64,000 nt of DNA, taken from the NCBI GenBank assembly GCA_027625915.1, contig JANTQA010000042.1:4724001-4788000 (forward strand). The letters run 5' to 3'. Positions 24,713 through 35,960 of the stretch are shown piece by piece (positions within the stretch are counted from its first letter, which is position 1; the number at the start of each line of letters is the position of its first letter). This DNA comes from Anaeramoeba flamelloides (Eukaryota; Metamonada; Anaeramoebidae). The notes beneath the pieces were generated by a model. That model searched no databases, was not told where the DNA came from, and was given only the letters and a program-made list of their open reading frames with translations. The translations under genes were made by a program, and so were the position numbers.

Positions 24713-25659
24713 AAAGTAATAAAAACCAGAAATGAGATTTAATTTAAATTTTAGTCTTATATTCTCAATTGAAAAACTTCAAGATGTTTATACAATTATA
24801 TTCTAAAAAAATGAACAGTTTTTGAAGTTTAATCTTCTCTTAAATGTAAATTTTTATAGTTTTTAACCAGAAAAAGTAAATTTTTTAAAATCACTTTTAT
24901 TTTTTTTAAATCTATGTAATAAAAGTATTGGAAATTTTAAATTTCCAACAATAATAATTGACTTTACTAAATTTCAAAAATAATAAGGTGTGTCTCTTGA
25001 ATATCGTTTGTTAGTGAATTCCAAATCAGTTTTGTCTAATTTTGATATTTGTTTTCTTACATGAATTTTTACGAGTCAAAGAAAAATATTTTGTTGACAC
25101 AATTTTTTGATATTCACAAGTAGAAAATTTTCCATTTTGTGACTCAGAATTTGATAGTATTATTGGTGGTTAGTTCAGTTATTGCTTGATTTTAAATCAT
25201 TTTTGAAAAAAAAAAAAACTTTAATTGAATCCATAACTTTGAACTATTTTTTGAATTCTTGAAAAACAGAGCTTATTTCAAACTTTATGATATTGAATGT
25301 CGTCTTGCAAATTTGAAAGACAATAAATTGTAAAATATCCCTAAATTTTTTCAAGTATCTTACTCTATAATCAGACACCTTCCTAACATCCTTATAAGAT
25401 TGTCAACAAAATTTCTTCTTTTTGTGTTCACTTTTTCTTCGAGTTCTGATCTTTTCCAACTAATAGATTTCATTTTTGTATTTTGTCTTGAAACAAACTT
25501 TTTTTTTTGTTTTTCCAAACAAAGATTTTTTTTATTCTTGAACAAAAAAAACCTTCTTATTTCTTTTTTGTTCCAAAAATATTTCATTCCAAACAACCCT
25601 TTTTTAATAAAAAAAACCAAACAGTTTTGATTTGAGGCACATTTTTAGGAAATTTAAAG
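24713..25659. other. Spacer before the bZIP gene
   Basis: No gene seen. Bases 25380-25630 are T-rich with frames on both strands that look like simple-sequence artefacts (Phe-rich or Lys-rich). A promoter is expected here but I cannot name an element. Confidence 0.4.
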
Positions 25660-27282
25660 ATGTACTTTGAAGAGGATCCACAAATACCAACGAACTTTGT
25701 TTTTGATTCTCTGACGTTTTTTGAAGATGATGAAAATGAGTCTCGAAATGGAAATGACAATGTCAGTGTGGTGGTTGAGAAAAAATCAATCTGTCACATA
25801 AATAATAATGATCAACAGAACAAAAGAAACTTACCAATTAATAACGGTATGAATTCTATGAATTGTAATAACGAAATGTTCTTTCAGGATTTTAAGGGAC
25901 CCAATGTGAACCCACAATTTTTCAGCAATGGCAATTCAAGTGATCTGAAATTTGGTCTCGAGCCAGAACAAGATTTAAACAATAAAGTGGGCATTTTAGA
26001 AACACCAATTCTTCTTGGAAACGATTTTCATGTTGAAAATGAAAATGAAAATGAAAAGGAAAATGTAAACAAATACAAAAAAGAAACTACACAAGAAAAC
26101 AAAAATGAGAAGAGCAACAGCACCAATAGTAGTGTGGTTGACAAATTCGAAAATTCAATAACAACAAAGATTGAAAATCTCGAAAGAACGAAAATAATTA
26201 ATATCTTGGATGTGAATAACAACAACAACAACAACAATAAAAATAACAAAAAAAAAATGACCAGAAGAATCAGAACAAGGAGCCAAACAAAGCTATTCAA
26301 AGAGCAAGGGCAGAGTTTACCGGAATTTACATTAGACTTTTCACAAGATATCGAATCCGTTAAGCAAAGGAAAAGGAGGAGAAGGGGCTCTGGCGAGAAA
26401 AAAAACAAGATGATCCAAAGCAAAGTCTATGAAACAAGCGAAAGCAGGCCCATTGCGAAGAAAAAGGGCAAGTGTTCCAAGTCTGCACCAGACTATAACA
26501 CGGATTACGATCCACATCGAAAGAACCGACAAAAGGGGAAGAGAAAAAAAAAGGATTGGCTCAAAATGGGTGTGCAATTAACAGAAGAAGAAAAGCGGAA
26601 GTGGAAGGAAATCTCGGGCAAATCGCATAAGAACTTGACACTAACCCAAAAAAGGGATCGCAAGCTCCTCCGTGACCGAATTTCTGCAAGGCACTCAAGA
26701 CAAAAAAAAAAGGAATATATCTCGAGCCTTGAAGAAAAGGTCAGCTCGCTTGAAAAGGAAAAATCTCTTGTCGATCAAAGAATGATGCATTTAGAAGAAG
26801 AAAACCAAACTTTTAAAGAAAAAATCAAACAATTAAGAGAATTAGCCTTTTCCGAGAACATTCTAACGGCGCCTTTATTAAGCCAATTATCAATCAGCAG
26901 CGTTTCTGAAAAGAATCCAAAACTCAATAATAATAGCAATGTAAATGATCTCATTATAAACAATATCTGCTCCCATGATTTTGACAAGATCAATATAAGC
27001 AATAAAATTAATATTAAAAAAGAAAAACACCAAAGCAACCGCCACCAAGACCAACAAAGGCGAAAGGAAAAAGAATCAAATTATTTTTCTCTTCAGTCAT
27101 CAATAGAATCTTATTCACAATCGAAAAACCCCAGGCAAACAAAGCAAAACCGGTACATTAAAAATAAGAATATCCCCATCAGAAGAAAAATTAAAATGAA
27201 AACAAAAACGAAAAAGAAAAGGAAACAACAATATCCTTTCAGGAAGAACGCTAAATCTTCAAATGGAATCAACTTTTTATAA
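25660..27282 (+). CDS. bZIP transcription factor, CREB3/OASIS-like, with Asp at the invariant Asn position
   Basis: Single exon, 540 residues from ATG 25660. bZIP proteins bind DNA as dimers through a basic helix and a leucine zipper. The basic region is LLRDRISARHSRQKKKEY (residues ~335-353), followed by heptad positions Leu357, Leu364, Val371, Leu378, Phe385 and Leu392. Just upstream, LTEEEKRKWKEI and a short link to the basic region recall the CREB3/OASIS layout, as does KKKEYISSLE. Unlike CREB3 proteins there is no membrane helix after the zipper. The consensus Asn that contacts bases in N-x7-R is Asp339 here (codon GAC), paired with Arg347. The N-terminal 270 residues are acidic and Asn/Glu-rich, a likely activation region; basic clusters around 240-310 and the Lys/Arg-rich C terminus could be nuclear signals. 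Family assignment is strong; subfamily is inference. Confidence 0.88.
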   Translation: MYFEEDPQIPTNFVFDSLTFFEDDENESRNGNDNVSVVVEKKSICHINNNDQQNKRNLPINNGMNSMNCNNEMFFQDFKGPNVNPQFFSNGNSSDLKFGLEPEQDLNNKVGILETPILLGNDFHVENENENEKENVNKYKKETTQENKNEKSNSTNSSVVDKFENSITTKIENLERTKIINILDVNNNNNNNNKNNKKKMTRRIRTRSQTKLFKEQGQSLPEFTLDFSQDIESVKQRKRRRRGSGEKKNKMIQSKVYETSESRPIAKKKGKCSKSAPDYNTDYDPHRKNRQKGKRKKKDWLKMGVQLTEEEKRKWKEISGKSHKNLTLTQKRDRKLLRDRISARHSRQKKKEYISSLEEKVSSLEKEKSLVDQRMMHLEEENQTFKEKIKQLRELAFSENILTAPLLSQLSISSVSEKNPKLNNNSNVNDLIINNICSHDFDKINISNKINIKKEKHQSNRHQDQQRRKEKESNYFSLQSSIESYSQSKNPRQTKQNRYIKNKNIPIRRKIKMKTKTKKKRKQQYPFRKNAKSSNGINFL

Positions 27283-28090
27283 AAACTTGGTCTTATTGTT
27301 TTTTTATTTCATTTTCTTTTTTTTTATTGGATTTTTTTTTATTTTTTTCTTTTATTTTTATGTTTTCAATTATTTTTTATATTTTCTTTTATTTTTTATA
27401 TTTTCTTTTTTTTTTTTCTGAATATTTTCTCTTAATTTTGACTAAATAACAAAAAAAATTCAAGATAGTCATTTTAAAAATATGTGACAAAAGTGTTTTC
27501 AAAATTATCAATAAAATAGTTGATAACCTTGAATCAACCATTTTATGAACTTTTTTAAAATAAATTTTAGTTCACATTTTTTAAAATTACTCTAATAGGA
27601 TATTATTTTATTTATTTATTTTTTTTAATATCAATTAAAAAAAGAATAAAATAACATTTTGTTTACCAATTTTACAAATTGATCTTTAAAGCGATCAAAT
27701 TGTTCACCTGTTTCTTTTTGAAAAAAATTATAAAAAAAAAGAAAAATTGAGTTTTAAGTTTTTTATAAATAAAGGCAATTCTTTTAATTATTTGATTTTT
27801 ATTTTTGATTGTTTTTTTTTTTTATTTTTTTAAATATTTTTTATTCTTATTTATTTTTAGATAAAATAGTTGCAAAGTAGATATCAATACAAGAGACATG
27901 ATTTTGAGGTGGTGTGTTCATAAGAAAAGCAATTGAAACTATTTTAATAAGATTTTATACTTTTTTAAATTAAATATTCGGAATTCAGTTTTTACTAGTG
28001 AAAATAGTCAAAAAATTTTCAAATACAAAATCAAAACACAGCTAAAAATTTAATTATATCTTTTCAAAAAATGCCATTTTTATTTTTTTT
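27283..28090. other. T-rich 3' flank of the bZIP gene
   Basis: Runs of T and TTTTA dominate up to ~27850. No gene or definable repeat seen; probably 3' UTR and spacer. Confidence 0.4.
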
Positions 28091-28099
28091 CCATTTTTT

Positions 28100-28380
28100 C
28101 CCTGGTTGAATCTTCTATATATTGAGAAGGAGAGTTACAAAGTTAAAAGTTCAAATGGTTACTTACTAATACTGGAATTGCGAAACACGGAAGTATGAGT
28201 AACTTGAAAATAAAATCCAAAAAAGCATATGCTAAAAATAACCAATGGAACAAATCAAATCACTACAAAAAAAGAAAAAAAGAAATTTAAATAATTAAAC
28301 AATAATACTAAATTAACATTCATGATCAATTATCAAATTAAATTAAATCGACCTAAAGTATTGTGACAGTGATTTTTGAT
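28100..28380. repeat. Dispersed repeat, copy 1 (GAGTTACAAAG ... TGGTTACTTACTAATACTGG)
   Basis: Same order and orientation as 47740-48000: GAGTTACAA, GGTTACTTRCTAATACTGG, GAAACAC, AAGTAT, then ATTATCAAATTAAATTAAAT and a TGTGACAGTGATTTTT-type end. Noncoding. Confidence 0.5.
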
Positions 28381-30168
28381 TTCATTAATGAAAGATACTA
28401 TTTGTGTTTTTTTTTTTTTTTTTGATTTTTTACTAATTGCTTCTTGGAAAAAAATTTTTTAAATTTCTATTTTTTCCTTTTAAATTTCTTTTTCGGGTTT
28501 TTTGTTTTTGCTTTTTAAACATAAAAAATTTGAGTGTGTCTTTCCCTTGAGCAATCGTGAAATCTATGATTTTATACTTAAATTACCTTTGAGGAAATTT
28601 ATGTAAAATGACATAAGTAGGCAATTTACAGTTTTTCAATTAAAAAAAAAATACAATTTTTTGGTAATATATCCAAGCAAATCTTATAGCTATAATAGGG
28701 AACATAAACAATTTTTTTTAAAAAAAATAATTTATTTTTGAAAGAAAAGTTAAAAATGAATAGTTATGGAAAGAAAGTTCAAGAATATTGAAAAGTATCA
28801 AAAAGATGATAATAATATCGAGAAATAATCATGTATTTGAATACTACCAATTATTATTGAGTGTCGATTTTTTTTTCACAATTGAAAAAATTGTGTAAAA
28901 TCTATGTCTTTACACATTTTTTTAATATTCCTGGAAATCTAAAGGCATTTTTTTTAAATTATTGTTTTGTTCTTGGAAAATTATCTTTTAATTTTCTAAT
29001 CATATTAAAACTTAAAAAGATACAATTATGGTTTGCTGATTTTTTCTGTTTATTTAGGAAATATACTGTTTTTTTCGAAAAAAAAACCAGAAAACCTGAA
29101 GAAAACCTAAAATTATTTTTTATAGGTGCTTAGGAGAATCGATCAAAATAAAAATTTTTACCCAACTATTTTTAACCCAAATTAGTTAAATAATTTTTTT
29201 TAATTTGAGAAATAAAAAGAATATATAATATTTCTAGTTATTTAGCAAAAAAAAAAAAAAAAAATAACTATAAAAAACAAGGAAAGGACAGTTTTGAAAT
29301 TATAAAAGCTAAAATTTCAAAAATTAAAAATCAACATAAAAAAAAAGAAAAAAAACTTGTCAAATAGATTTATCAAATAAAATATTTGAAAAATGACTTT
29401 ATGGAATTTTCAAGTGCAAGTTCAAATTTGGAAAACATTTTAAACTTGTAAAAGTATCTATAAAAAACATTTATAAAAAGCTAGTAATTTTTTTTTTTGT
29501 TTATAAATTTAAAATAGAAATTATGAAATTATAAAAGCATATTTTGATAATCTAGAAAATATTAAATAGATTTATTGGTTATTCAAATAATACAGCAATT
29601 CTAAACCTACCGTGAAATCTATGATAAACTGAAAATCCATTTTCAATCTCATACACTTCCTTCCTATTATAGGATTTTATGGTCATATGATAGCCTATTA
29701 CACTCCCTGAAATTTTATAATAGACCAAAAATTTCTACTAGGAAATAAATTAAAATTAGAATTATTTACTTCATGATTCTTGGATGATCAATAATTTTGA
29801 AAAATTTTCGGGTTTTTGAGAGGATATTCCAATTTTATCCACTAAAAAATCAAAAATGCAAGACTATTTTAAAGAAGGTATTTAATTTGATCTCCAATCA
29901 TTTGAACCTTTGCTTTAGATTTTTACCTTTCTTTCAAAACAACAAGATTTTTTTCTCAGGTCGTTCAAATAAGAAATTTTTTAAAAAAACCTATTTATAA
30001 CCTTACAATTTTAGTATTTTAGAGGTGAAAAAAATACTGGACCTTAAAATAAACCCCAAAAAGACTTTGTATTACGAATATTAGGAAAAACTGTTTGGTA
30101 ATTACAACTAGTTAAAATCAAATCCATTTTTTTAAAGAATCAAACTTTTCAAAATTATAACCCCTTCA
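28381..30168. other. Gene-free AT-rich stretch
   Basis: No credible gene. Short hydrophobic frames at 28861-29133 and 29797-30000 lack starts, domains and normal codon use. A short block near 28554-28590 is an inverted match to 6735-6770. Confidence 0.4.
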
Positions 30169-30400
30169 CTTATCAGAACGATGGTTAATTATTTTACACT
30201 TTTTTTAACCCTATTCAATCAACCAAAAAACAAGAAATAAAAATGATCATTTTCCAAACTCTAGTAAACCTCGATAAAACTCGATTTTTTTTTCAAAAAA
30301 AGTAGATCTACATAATCTATCAAACAATAACTTGAGTATTCTATAGAGAGCCATCTTTAATGAAATTTACGTGGGTAGGTTTATTAATTGGCTCATAAAA
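30169..30400. repeat. Dispersed repeat, inverted copy of 49015-49290
   Basis: AACCCTATTCAATCAACC, AAAAATGATCATTTTCCAAA and TGAGTATTCTATAG are the reverse complements of blocks around 49190, 49160 and 49060. A third copy is at 34440-34720. Diverged and noncoding here. Confidence 0.45.
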
Positions 30401-30466
30401 AAATTGGTTATTTATATGAAGTATTTGATTGAAATTAAAAGAAATTACAAAACAATTTTACTGATA

Positions 30467-31369
30467 CAGTCCTGTGATTTTTTAAGGCACATGAAAAATC
30501 AAAAAAATTGGCACAAAAAAATCACATTAAGGCACAAAATCAAAGTGGCCAAAATAAGGCACATTTTTTCTCTGTAAATTTCCAAGATTACTCATAATTT
30601 AATTTTCTAAACTACTTTCGAAAAATAAGGGCCCAGTTTTTCAAATGATACTCAGGAAAACTAATTATATGAGGAACCCTGTAAATAATCATCAATAAAC
30701 TAGAAGTTGATGGATAATCATCAGAAGATTAAATACTAACAAGGTGTCTTCTTTAAAAATTTTTATAGGTTGAACAAAATCTATTTCATTTTTTTGTACA
30801 AAAAATTTGGCTAAAAAAATCATCCAAAATTTTACAACATCTGGATATTATCGAATTTTTTTTCGGTTGTAAGAGTAATTTGATTGAGAATTAAATTGAA
30901 ATTTTTCATCATGTAAAAATATTAAATGTAAATCAGTGAAGAAAAAATTGGCATCTGAAACTAATCGATTGAAGAAACTAACAAACAAAAAAAAATCAAA
31001 TTGACATCTGATTGTTTGAAAATTTTTTTTATTTTCTTCCAATTTTATAGTCAAAAAGTTTGGTTAGTAAATTATGAAGTAGAAAATTTTATTTAAATTA
31101 CATCATTAATCAACTGCCCAACATCATATTGAAATCCAATGATTCTAGAACGAGATCTCGAAATTTGTGCCCCTATTTTTGGAATTTAGTTTATATATAT
31201 ATATATATATATATTGAAGAAAACACTCAAACTAACTCTGTAATTGTATGGTGAAATTATATCTTGAAATTCGGAAAGGGCCTTAAATCAAAAATTTGTG
31301 CCCTAAAGTGAACAAAATTTTGTGCCTTATATGTTGATTTTTCGTTTGCCTTAAAATGGCACAGGACTG
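30467..31369. mobile_element. TA-flanked DNA element, CAGTCCTGTG ends
   Basis: It begins CAGTCCTGTGATTTTTTAAG and ends with the inverse CTTAAAATGGCACAGGACTG, with TA on both sides (30465-30466 and 31370-31371). Short AAGGCACA repeats lie inside both ends. Size 903 bases; it encodes no transposase, so it is non-autonomous. It contains a 21-base match (around 31174-31195) to the inner edge of the 2.6-kb inverted repeat, running into a TA microsatellite. Confidence 0.75.
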
Positions 31370-31544
31370 TATTCACAATTAAAAATCTTGTCAGGTATTA
31401 TTTTCATGCCCTTTTTTTTTCATTGCGATAATAGCTCTCAACAGAAGATTGTTTTTTATAATACTGATAAATTCGAATAAATTTCAAAATAGTTTATGTT
31501 CAATATTAATTTTTTATAAAACTTCAAACTGTTTCAAATCAAAC

Positions 31545-31764
31545 AGTCCAGGAAAAAGAATATTTTGAAAGAAAAACTATTTTTACAGAGTTTCTTGACA
31601 CTTGACTTCATAAAATGCTTTCTTCAAAGTTGAGAATAAAAATTTCACAAAGGAAAATAAACAAAAAATTTCCAAACATAAATTGCATTTTATCAGTATT
31701 TCAAAGAGGCAAAAAAGTCAATTACAATATCTGAAAAATTTCAAGGTAGGCTCAGAACTGCTGT
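31545..31764. repeat. Possible end of a further TA/CAG element
   Basis: AGGTAGGCTCAGAACTGCTG followed by TA at 31735-31757 resembles the right terminus of the CAGTCTTTCC MITE family. I could not find a matching left end; CAGTCCAGG near 31546 does not fit well. Confidence 0.3.
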
Positions 31765-32277
31765 AATATAATGAATTATTGTATGGCTTTAATTTCTTTC
31801 TTCTTTCACTTGATTTTACTTTTTGTTTTCAGGTTATTTTAATTTTTACAATAAAAAATCCAGTTTAACTTTTTTTTCCTGTTATCCTTTTGTTTTTTCC
31901 AAATGATAGATCTTTTTTAAAGAAAGCCACAGGTTTTGAAAAAAAACTGAAACTGATTGCAAATTGGGTCAATAAGAATATCAGAGAATAAAAACCGGAT
32001 GGAAGAAAAACCAAATCAACACGCTTAAAAAATAAATTTTATTTTTAGATGAGGAAAAATACAATTATTTCAAATTAAGAATTATCCTAAATTAAAAGGA
32101 TTTAATGTGTAATTTCAACTGGGCGAATTTCAACAGAATAAACATGATCATTTCATCAAATATTGAGTGAAGTGATCTTATTTTTTTGGTTTTTTTTTTA
32201 CATTTTTGTTTTGGTTTTTGTTTTGATTTTTGTTTTTGTTTATGTTTTTGTTATTGTAGGTGTTATATTTCCCAAAG

Positions 32278-32568
32278 TTAAAGTATTGTACAACAACTAT
32301 CAAGATCCTCTGGTTTTTTCCATCTACCTCTTGAATTGTCAACATCAGGAAGGAGTGGATCTTCAATTGTAGAAGCGAATTGAATAATTCTGTTTGTTTT
32401 TATTGTTTTTTTATTTGGGATTTTTCAAAAAAGAGAAATAGACCTTCAGATTTGATCCGAAAAAAGGCGAGGTAAAGTAGTAAAGAGAAAAAATTCATAC
32501 GATTGAATAGTTAGGTTTGGGGATTCACAAGTCCCAATATCTTCTTTTGATAAATTTGTTACACTCAT
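32278..32568 (-). CDS. G-protein gamma subunit, two exons, CAAX-ended
   Basis: G-gamma pairs with G-beta and anchors the heterotrimer to membranes through a C-terminal lipid. The minus strand has exon 1 at 32568-32501, intron 32500-32390 (111 bases, GTATGA...CAAACAG) and exon 2 at 32389-32278, giving 59 residues. The C-terminal half reads IIQFASTIEDPLLPDV, then a Trp-Lys-Lys-Pro segment and SCCTIL at the stop. This fits the G-gamma pattern of a short helix, the DPLL(x)PV motif, a W-x-KP stretch as I recall it in the Dictyostelium subunit, and a CAAX box; Leu as last residue favours geranylgeranylation. The splice phases match and exon 1 starts with ATG, but exon 1 lacks the usual N-terminal coil, so it may be wrong or incomplete. 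Exon 2 is the well supported part. Confidence 0.68.
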
Positions 32569-34430
32569 TATAAAAGATTTTGATAAAAAATAATAAAAAC
32601 AAAATAAGAGATAATGTTTTTAACCTATTAATAAACATGAACCAAAAGATATTTTTTAAACCAAAGTAAAAAAGTTTTGGTGTTGTAGGTAATCCAAAAT
32701 CAATTGATATCTTTTTTTTTTTTTTATTCTCATTTAGTGAAATAATTTTTTTTTCAATTTTGTTACTTTAGTTTTTATGACAAAAGGAATTAAATTTTGA
32801 ATCCAGTATTTTGTTTTTTTGTTGTAAACTTATATCTTTCAAGATTTAATCTTATTTGGTGAGTTTTGAAAAAAAATTTTTTTATTCTCTATTTAGGTTT
32901 GTCAAATTGAAAGCTCAATAACCTCAAGAAAACCAATAAATTCCATTTTTCTGGTTAACTGGCAATAATGGAAAAAATTTCAAAAAAATATTCCAAGTAA
33001 AGAGTCACATGATTTCAAAATTAGCCAGTAGTCAGAAACCAAACTAATTGGAAAATTGTTAAAATCTTCAAAATCTATGAACATCAAACTCTCTGGTAAA
33101 TTTAGAAAGGAAAAAATCCTTCTATATTTATCTCCAAAATGATGGAAAATAAAAAATTTCATTTTTATTTACAATTGGAAAATTAGAAACATTTTGATCA
33201 ATTTAAAAGACTTCAATTTGTTATAATTTCAGAAAGGTGTTGAGTTATTAGATTTTCATTAAATTAACAAAAAGGTTTTGAAAAAATATTTTTCTACTAA
33301 ATTTTCCAATTTAAATTTTCAATTGTGAAAAAAACTTCAAAAGGAAGGAGATAAAGAATATTAACAATAATATTTTAGAAATGTAAAAATACAGTAGTTA
33401 TCATAATGTGTGTTTTCGAATCAAAGTTGTAATTTCTATAAAAAATAATTTTATTTTATTTTTACCTCAATTTCCCACACTAATTTTTAGGATATTGAGT
33501 TTTTTAGTTTCTACATTCACTAAAGAGTTTGAGATTGGTAATCAATGAATATTTAAACTACACCCCAATTCAAATCACTATGGACTTTAAATAATATATA
33601 TATTTGTATTTGAATTCTAAATAGGAAAAAAAAATTATTTTCTTTTCCTGTTTTTTTTTATAATAAATAGTGTTTTCAAAGAAATAGATTATAATTTAAA
33701 AACTCTATTTGATAAACAAAATTGAAAATGAAGTGAAATATTTTCCCATTTATAATTCAAATACCAGTAAAGTTAAAAGGAAGGTGATATATATATATTT
33801 GAAAAAGAAAAATATGAAAAACCAAATAGAAATTTCTTCGATTTAAAATCTAAATATCAGCAATCTTCAAATCCAGGGGGTTTGTCTTTTTTATAATTTT
33901 TGATAGTTGAAAAAACAAATATAAAAAATAAAATCTAATTTTTTTCTTTTCTGGTAAAGTTAACCTAATTATTGAGATTGGTCCATTATACTTCAAGTCA
34001 CCTTCATTTTGTTCAATCACTGATGTTAACTATAACGAAATCCAATATTTCAAATCTTTAATCTTTTGTTGTTGTAAAAAAAAAACGCAGAGCAATTAAA
34101 AAAAAAAAAAAGTAATTAAGATTTTATTTATATATCAAAAGTTTTAATTTCGAAAATTAGTGTAATGATCAACTAACCTCTTTATATCTGTTTAATAAGA
34201 AAAAAAATCAATTATTGGGTTATTATAGTAATAGCTTAATCCAATTTTTAGTTTTTAATAATTGCTATTTCATCAAGATCTTTCAAAGTAGATTGTTTTA
34301 CAAATTCAAAATATTATATTTTAAATTGCAAATGATATATTATCGATAAAAAATATGGACACTGAAATATACCCAGGTCTCATTATTAATAGTTATTAGT
34401 TAGAAAATATAAAAACCAACCCCTTTTTAA
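32569..34430. other. Gene-free stretch with one dispersed repeat
   Basis: No gene seen. Bases 33590-33790 match the 'TATTTGAATT...GTGAAATATTTTCCCA...AATTCAAATACCAGTA' repeat also found at 52430-52590 and 15890-16050. The remainder is AT-rich. Confidence 0.4.
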
Positions 34431-34439
34431 ACTAAAAAT

Positions 34440-34720
34440 GTTTTATGGACTCAGTAATAAACCTACTTGTAATTCCTTAATGTATGTGTTTAGATAAAAC
34501 ACCAAAGTAATTATTTGGTAAAGAAAGTAGATATACTTATCTTGAGAAAAAAAAAATCGAATTTTATTGAATTTTGTTATGAATTTAGACTACCCTTATT
34601 TAAATTCTGGTTTTTTGATTGATTGAATAGTTATTTTGAACAAGTGTAATTTCATTAATCATCATTCTAATAAGTGGGTGTGTTTAAATTTAAAACGTTT
34701 GTTTTCTAAAATGCATGATT
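34440..34720. repeat. Dispersed repeat, same orientation as 49015-49290
   Basis: AGTAATAAACCTA, the TTTTTTGATTGATTGAATAG block and TCATTCTAATAAGTGGGTGT occur in the same order at 49020-49270. One frame reads INHHSNKWV here and INYHSNKWV at 49210-49250. No complete protein is present, so this may be a remnant of an element's coding region or chance. Confidence 0.5.
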
Positions 34721-34830
34721 TGATTTTAAATGAAAGAAATCATCCAATCAATTATAAAACACTTTACCTAATATTAAAATGTAAAAAATTTATCACTGGT
34801 ATTATTTATTGCCCATATATTTTTTCCTTA

Positions 34831-35245
34831 CACCAGGTTAAAAATTATTTCACAATTGTTCATGTTTTTTTTTTTTTTTTGATAAAATAGTGATTTTTTC
34901 ATTAACATTAATACTTTTTTTGTATGTCCTCGAGGGATAGGAAACTTGACAATATATTTAATATATTTAGTAACATTATATTGGATTTAAAAAAGAAAGG
35001 TGGTGATTAGGAGTGGCAACACTGAGAGAAAATCGAAAATACTTTTTCCAAATTCAAAAAAAAACACAAACATACCCAATAGTTAATTAGATGGAATTTC
35101 TTATCATTTAAAACATCAAACATACTGCAGTTCCCTGTACCTCGAGGGAATACAAAAAAAGTATTAATGTTAATGAAAAAATCACTATTTTATCAAAAAA
35201 AAAAAAAAAAACATGAACAATTGTGAAATAATTTTTGCACAGCTG
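34831..35245. mobile_element. TA-flanked fold-back MITE with nearly identical arms
   Basis: The arms (34831-34945 and 35130-35245) match over about 90 bases with very few differences, sharing AAAAATTATTTCACAATTG and AAAATAGTGATTTTTTCATT. The right terminus reads, inverted, CAGCTGTGCAAAAATTATTT; TA lies at 34829-34830 and 35246-35247. The ends resemble Tc1/mariner inverted repeats. The high arm identity suggests a young insertion. Confidence 0.7.
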
Positions 35246-35559
35246 TACTAAACTAAAAATTATGAAAGAAATATTTTTGGGGCAATTCTTAAACCATGAA
35301 TTAAAGCTTTCAGATATAGTCAAATCTAAAAAACTCAGAATTGTTTTGTGATTACTAGAGAAAAAAATGATACCTTTAAAGATTAAGTAATTATTACAAA
35401 TACAGATTATGGAATTTTCCCTTTTTATTGAAAATACTACTAGAACTTTAATAAAAATCTATTTTTCCCATTATTGGATTAAATCCCTTGATTGAGTATT
35501 ATATACCTTAATGGTTTAACTTAAATTTATTTTTGAGAGTTTTACTTCAATATTTATTA

Positions 35560-35960
35560 TTTTATGAAAAAACATTTGAATTCAAAATCAATAGTTTTAT
35601 TTGCACAAACTTAAATAGTAATTTATATTATTTTTGGTTAATTACATTTTGTTTTATTCACTTATTATTTTCCCCATTTAATATTTTTCTTTTATCATAT
35701 CTGAAAGTGAATGATGATAATTAAATTAATATAATATTAATCAAAAAGTAGTTTAACAAGTTTTTTACTAAAAATATTAAATTCTAATATACAGAAACAC
35801 TCTTCAATAAACAAGTAATTTACTGTTTTTAAAATATAATTTCTTTTTTCAAATCCCGCCAAAAAAACCCATCAGTTTTTCCGATTTTTTTTGATCAGTA
35901 AAAAATTTAACTTTAAATCAATAAAATTGAAAATTTTTAAAATAATTTTTTTGGGTTAGA
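35560..35960. repeat. Weak dispersed repeat related to 48170-48560
   Basis: TTCAAAATCAATAGTT, a TTTATTATTTTC/TTTCTTTTATC tract and GAAAATTTAACTTTAAATC-type blocks recur in order at 48170-48560. AT-rich, so the boundaries are uncertain. Confidence 0.35.

Noticed and set aside
25360-25630. Frames on both strands just upstream of the bZIP gene
   Set aside because: Phe-rich on one strand and Lys-rich on the other, from T-rich low-complexity DNA.
26028-26577. Leu/Ser-rich minus frames inside the bZIP gene
   Set aside because: Complement of Lys/Glu/Asn codons of the bZIP protein.
32163-32372. Plus-strand frame MSEVILFFWFFF...
   Set aside because: Its second half is the complement of the G-gamma exon and the first half is poly-T sequence.
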